Assembly (NCBI GenBank): GCA_016932295.1
Contig: JAFGDC010000606.1
Coordinates: 1-7,893, forward strand
Reading direction: 5' to 3'
Length of the DNA stretch: 7,893 bases
Origin: a candidate division CSSED10-310 bacterium
Lineage (GTDB): Bacteria > CSSED10-310 > JAFGDC01
The position numbers and the translations under genes are program-made. This document shows positions 5,293 through 7,893 of the stretch, piece by piece; within the stretch, counting starts at the first letter, position 1; each line of letters starts with the position of its first letter. The notes under the pieces were generated by a model that did not search any database, had not been told where the DNA came from, and saw only the letters and a program-made list of their open reading frames with translations.

Positions 5293-6972
5293 TCATGATT
5301 CGATCACCACCTCGCCCGGTGTCACCTCGTCATCCACGCCCAGCATGCGCCGTCCCCTGGCGATGAGTGCCCGCAGCCGACCGGCCAACCCGCGTCCACT
5401 CATCTTGCGGCGCAATTCCTCCGCGTCCACCGCCAGCAAGTGTTCGAGGAACCCCTTTTGTTCCTCGGCGCGCCTGCTCACGATCGCTTCGACATGAGCG
5501 GTGAAGACATCGTTCATGGCCAGCATCCCGGCGAAGGTGTCGCCGTCGATCCTGAGAACTTCGCAATCCATATCGAAGAAACCGCTGGCGGTGCGCGGTG
5601 CACCAGTGAACAATGACATTTCGCCGAACACGTCGCCGGGTCCAAGCTGGAATTCGAACGCCTGGCGGTTGCTGGATTCGGTGAATTGCACTGAGCCCCT
5701 GATGCCGCCTCGCACTACCAGGTAGCAGTTCTCGCCCTGGTCGCCTTGTCGACAGAGCGTTTCACCCGCCGTATATACTTCCCGTTTGACATGCCATGCC
5801 AGGCGCCGCAGTTGCTCGTCCGTGAAATAACAGCCATCCGGATCATCCGGTGGCTTGAGAAAACGGCTGCGTTTCAGGTCGAGCACCAGTTGATCCAGCT
5901 TCTCCTCGGTCGGTTCCTTGCGTTTTTGTCCTTGCACCACGGCCATCCAGTCGTTGAGGAGCACATCGCTCATGGGGAAGGGGATTTCGATGCCGGCCCG
6001 TTGAAATTTATACCAGATCAATCGTTGCACATGGCCGTCGATGCGGATGCGGTCCCAGTAGCGTTTGGTCCAGAACCGCAGGGTATAGTTCACGGAAAAG
6101 TCGTTGAAAAACGAGACCGTCGCCCAGGGTCCCGGTTTAGTTTCAACATTGGGAGTCTCACGGGCGGCTTCCTCCATGGCCGCGATCACGTCGGCGGGTT
6201 TGTCATGGTAGGATGCGCCGACATCCACCCGGTGCCTGTGCAGCCGCTCCGGCTTTGAATAATTCTGGATTGATTGTGATGCGAGAGTGCTGTTCGGGAT
6301 GGCGATGCGATCTCCGTCGATGGTGATCAACCTGGTCTCGCGCCAGTTTGTATCGACCACCCGGCCCTCGATATCGCCGAGGATGATCCAGTCACCTTTT
6401 TCAACCGTACGGTTGAGATTGATGGACACTCCAGCCATGAGGTTGCCAAGGACGCCCTGGAGGGCGAAGCCGAGGATGGCGGTCATGAGCGCCGAAGCGC
6501 CCAGGGCGGGAGAGATATCAACGTTCATGACCAGGGAGAGAATGCCGAGAAGTGCGGCGGCATAGAACACGCCAAGGATGACGGAGTGGAGAATGCCTGG
6601 CAGGGGGAACTCCTGGCCCTTGCGCCGGTACATGGAGACGGCGGCGGTTTCCAGTGTGCGGATGATACTGATGACTCCCCAGAACGCCAGATAGGCGGTG
6701 ATGCGCAGGGAAATGAAGGTGAAGGTTGTTCCCGGAGAAAGCAGATTCAGAACCGCCGATCCCCTGTCAATAACGAGCGCTGCCAGGATGAATTGACTGA
6801 GGGGGAATGCGAGCCTCCTCAGGAGCATCTTGGTGAATGACTCGTTAGTGTGTTTTTTGCCGAGGAGGAGTCGAATCAGGCCCGTGAAAAACAACCCGAT
6901 CAGGATGATGCTGCACACCAGGAGGCTTTCCCCGACCACCTGGAAGGAATCTTGGTTCATGTTTTCAAACAT
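5293..6972 (-). CDS. MscS-family channel with C-terminal cyclic-nucleotide-binding domain
   Basis: This 559-residue inner-membrane protein has hydrophobic segments near residues 12-37, 54-76, 88-111 and 127-151. They are followed by the Gly/Ala-rich pore helix and its amphipathic continuation (156-190, SALMTAILGFALQGVLGNLMAG). The MscS beta domain follows (GDWIILGDIEGRVVDTNWRE and IAIPNSTL, 193-230), then the alpha/beta vestibule domain (about 246-336). A cyclic-nucleotide-binding domain covers about 381-501. Its phosphate-binding cassette (446-463, GDVFGEMSLFTGAPRTAS) keeps the Glu (451) and Arg (460) that contact the ligand in CRP and MlotiK1-type domains. This is the layout of bacterial cyclic-nucleotide-gated MscS-like channels (bCNG), so gating or modulation by a cyclic nucleotide is likely. 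The ATG at 6972 has GGAGGTG (6977-6983) with good spacing and overlaps the hydrolase stop by 8 bp. An in-frame ATG at 7032 would add 20 residues inside the neighbour. Confidence 0.9.
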   Translation of the reverse strand: MFENMNQDSFQVVGESLLVCSIILIGLFFTGLIRLLLGKKHTNESFTKMLLRRLAFPLSQFILAALVIDRGSAVLNLLSPGTTFTFISLRITAYLAFWGVISIIRTLETAAVSMYRRKGQEFPLPGILHSVILGVFYAAALLGILSLVMNVDISPALGASALMTAILGFALQGVLGNLMAGVSINLNRTVEKGDWIILGDIEGRVVDTNWRETRLITIDGDRIAIPNSTLASQSIQNYSKPERLHRHRVDVGASYHDKPADVIAAMEEAARETPNVETKPGPWATVSFFNDFSVNYTLRFWTKRYWDRIRIDGHVQRLIWYKFQRAGIEIPFPMSDVLLNDWMAVVQGQKRKEPTEEKLDQLVLDLKRSRFLKPPDDPDGCYFTDEQLRRLAWHVKREVYTAGETLCRQGDQGENCYLVVRGGIRGSVQFTESSNRQAFEFQLGPGDVFGEMSLFTGAPRTASGFFDMDCEVLRIDGDTFAGMLAMNDVFTAHVEAIVSRRAEEQKGFLEHLLAVDAEELRRKMSGRGLAGRLRALIARGRRMLGVDDEVTPGEVVIES

Positions 6973-7807
6973 CCTGCACCTCCACTGTTTCTCCCTGCCG
7001 GGCGAGTCGCAAGCCTCGTTCGGAGCATTCATCAGCCAGCGCATTCAACATTGTATCGTCATGTTCCACCGCGTGGTGCGTCAAGTAGCATGCGGTCACA
7101 CCGCACCTCGCCAGCAGTTCCCCGGCATGGGAGGGCGTCGAGTGGCCCCAGCCCTGGTGATGGGGATATTCTTGGTCGGTGAAGTGAGCATCGAATACGA
7201 GCAGATTCACCGGCCGGGGTTCAGCCAGCAGTCTGACCAAGGGGGAGTCGCCGCCATGCCGGCGTCTCTCCACGGGCCACTCGATATCGGTAGCCAGGGC
7301 GAATGATGCGCCGCTTGCATGATCCAGTCGATAGGCGACGCAGCCCTGGGGATGTGCCACCACGGTCCAGCGGAGCGACAGGCCGGGCATCAGTTGCATA
7401 CCACCGGCGGCACTGGGCAGCAGTACGCCGGCGGTCAAACGGCAAGGTACCTCGCGCCTGCGCACCGGCCAGTACGGGTGATCCAACAGGCGAAACAACG
7501 GATCGAGCGACGGACGGCCCGGCCCCAGCAGTCGGATGTCTCGATCCTTTTCATAAAGCGGTTTGAAGGCGGGAAACCCGGCCACGTGATCCAGGTGATA
7601 ATGAGTGAAAAGCATGTGGATGGGAGATGCGGATGTTCCAGCCAACTGTTCGCCAAGCACATGAGCCCCGGTTCCTGCATCGAACACTATTGGACCGTGA
7701 CCGTCCACCTCCACCAGGATGCAAGTGGTATGGCCGCCCCATGCCTGGTGAGTGGCGGCGCAGGTGGGCACTGAGCCGCGCACGCCATGGAAGGTTATCC
7801 GCATCAT
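6965..7807 (-). CDS. Metallo-beta-lactamase-fold hydrolase (phosphodiesterase-like)
   Basis: This 280-residue cytoplasmic protein, with no signal peptide, opens with MRITFHGVRGSVPT and a GGHTTC segment. It carries the zinc-binding signature THYHLDH (His69, His71, Asp73, His74). Later candidate ligands are His152 (AHPQG), Asp174 (ATDIEW) and His244 (LTHHAVEHDD). The HFTDQEYP and GWGHST segments (about 208-224) are typical of one MBL subfamily found as stand-alone proteins and often annotated as cAMP-phosphodiesterase-like or RNase Z-like; its real substrate is not established. I chose the ATG at 7807 because it matches the family start, has GGAG 5 nt upstream and overlaps the preceding stop as ATGA. 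The ATG at 7825 (behind GGGAGGG) and the GTG at 7837 are possible alternatives. Its stop overlaps the channel start, so the two genes are translationally coupled and probably functionally linked. Confidence 0.85.
   Translation of the reverse strand: MMRITFHGVRGSVPTCAATHQAWGGHTTCILVEVDGHGPIVFDAGTGAHVLGEQLAGTSASPIHMLFTHYHLDHVAGFPAFKPLYEKDRDIRLLGPGRPSLDPLFRLLDHPYWPVRRREVPCRLTAGVLLPSAAGGMQLMPGLSLRWTVVAHPQGCVAYRLDHASGASFALATDIEWPVERRRHGGDSPLVRLLAEPRPVNLLVFDAHFTDQEYPHHQGWGHSTPSHAGELLARCGVTACYLTHHAVEHDDTMLNALADECSERGLRLARQGETVEVQDV
6977..6983 (-). promoter_or_regulatory. Ribosome binding site deciding the channel start
   Basis: GGAGGTG on the minus strand lies inside the hydrolase gene's last codons, about 6 nt before the ATG at 6972. 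It supports that start over the longer open frame and points to coupled translation with the hydrolase. Confidence 0.65.
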
Positions 7808-7893
7808 TTTGACTCCAGAATCCATGTTCCCTCCCACTGTTCGGGGGGAACATCGATGAGATTACGGCAACGGGCAGCGAAACCGGCGGCGGC
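7804..7893 (-). CDS. C-terminal end of an unidentified protein, truncated by the window edge
   Basis: One minus-strand frame stays open from the right edge for 29 codons and stops at TGA 7806-7804. It ends in CRNLIDVPPEQWEGTWILESK-like sequence, which has ordinary protein composition. Of the other two minus-strand frames, one stops within 30 bases and the other runs on but antagonises the hydrolase start. The stop overlaps the hydrolase ATG as ATGA, a typical operon junction. I do not recognise the family from this fragment. If real, it is the first visible member of the operon with the hydrolase and channel, so its identity would say much about the module. Confidence 0.5.
   Translation of the reverse strand, partial: AAAGFAARCRNLIDVPPEQWEGTWILESK

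Noticed and set aside
5746..7306. Plus-strand open frames of 170, 84, 92 and 158 codons
   Set aside because: They lie opposite the channel and hydrolase genes and show no independent coding signal.

Overview
The window looks like chromosomal DNA from an uncultivated, diderm-type bacterium of moderately high G+C. I infer this from dense Shine-Dalgarno-led genes, a Sec-secreted enzyme with a Thr/Pro linker and a DGIDNDGDG-type metal-binding loop, and an MscS-type channel. The Thr/Pro-linker plus C-terminal beta-domain style is common in metagenomic candidate phyla and some deltaproteobacteria-like lineages, but the sequence does not fix the taxon. No rRNA, tRNA, transposase, integrase or convincing CRISPR array is present.

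Layout from left to right. (1) At the left edge is the N-terminal part of a membrane protein (1-270, minus), 27 bp downstream of a secreted calcineurin-like metallophosphoesterase (298-2082, minus). The phosphoesterase has a candidate TTGACA/TATTAG promoter at 2158-2187. (2) A 319-bp divergent spacer (2083-2401) leads to a class I SAM-dependent methyltransferase (2402-3169, plus). (3) Convergent with it, after a 37-bp gap, is a B12-binding radical SAM enzyme (3207-4706, minus) with its own TTGACT-17-TATCGT promoter. Two perfect hairpins sit in the radical SAM 3' end near the convergent junction. (4) A 586-bp gene-poor spacer (4707-5292) holds that promoter, a possible 140-bp miniature inverted-repeat element with 12-bp perfect ends and CCAAC flanks, and a pair of 29-bp imperfect direct repeats. 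(5) The right part is a tightly packed minus-strand operon: the C-terminus of an unknown protein (7804-7893), a metallo-beta-lactamase-fold hydrolase (6965-7807) and an MscS channel with a C-terminal cyclic-nucleotide-binding domain (5293-6972). These genes overlap by 4 and 8 bp.

The most interesting unit is the right-hand operon. It joins a ligand-gated MscS-family channel, with an intact-looking phosphate-binding cassette, to a hydrolase of a superfamily that includes cyclic-nucleotide phosphodiesterases. A working hypothesis is a small nucleotide-signalling module in which the hydrolase controls the ligand that gates the channel. No nucleotide cyclase is visible, and the third gene runs off the edge, so this is inference.
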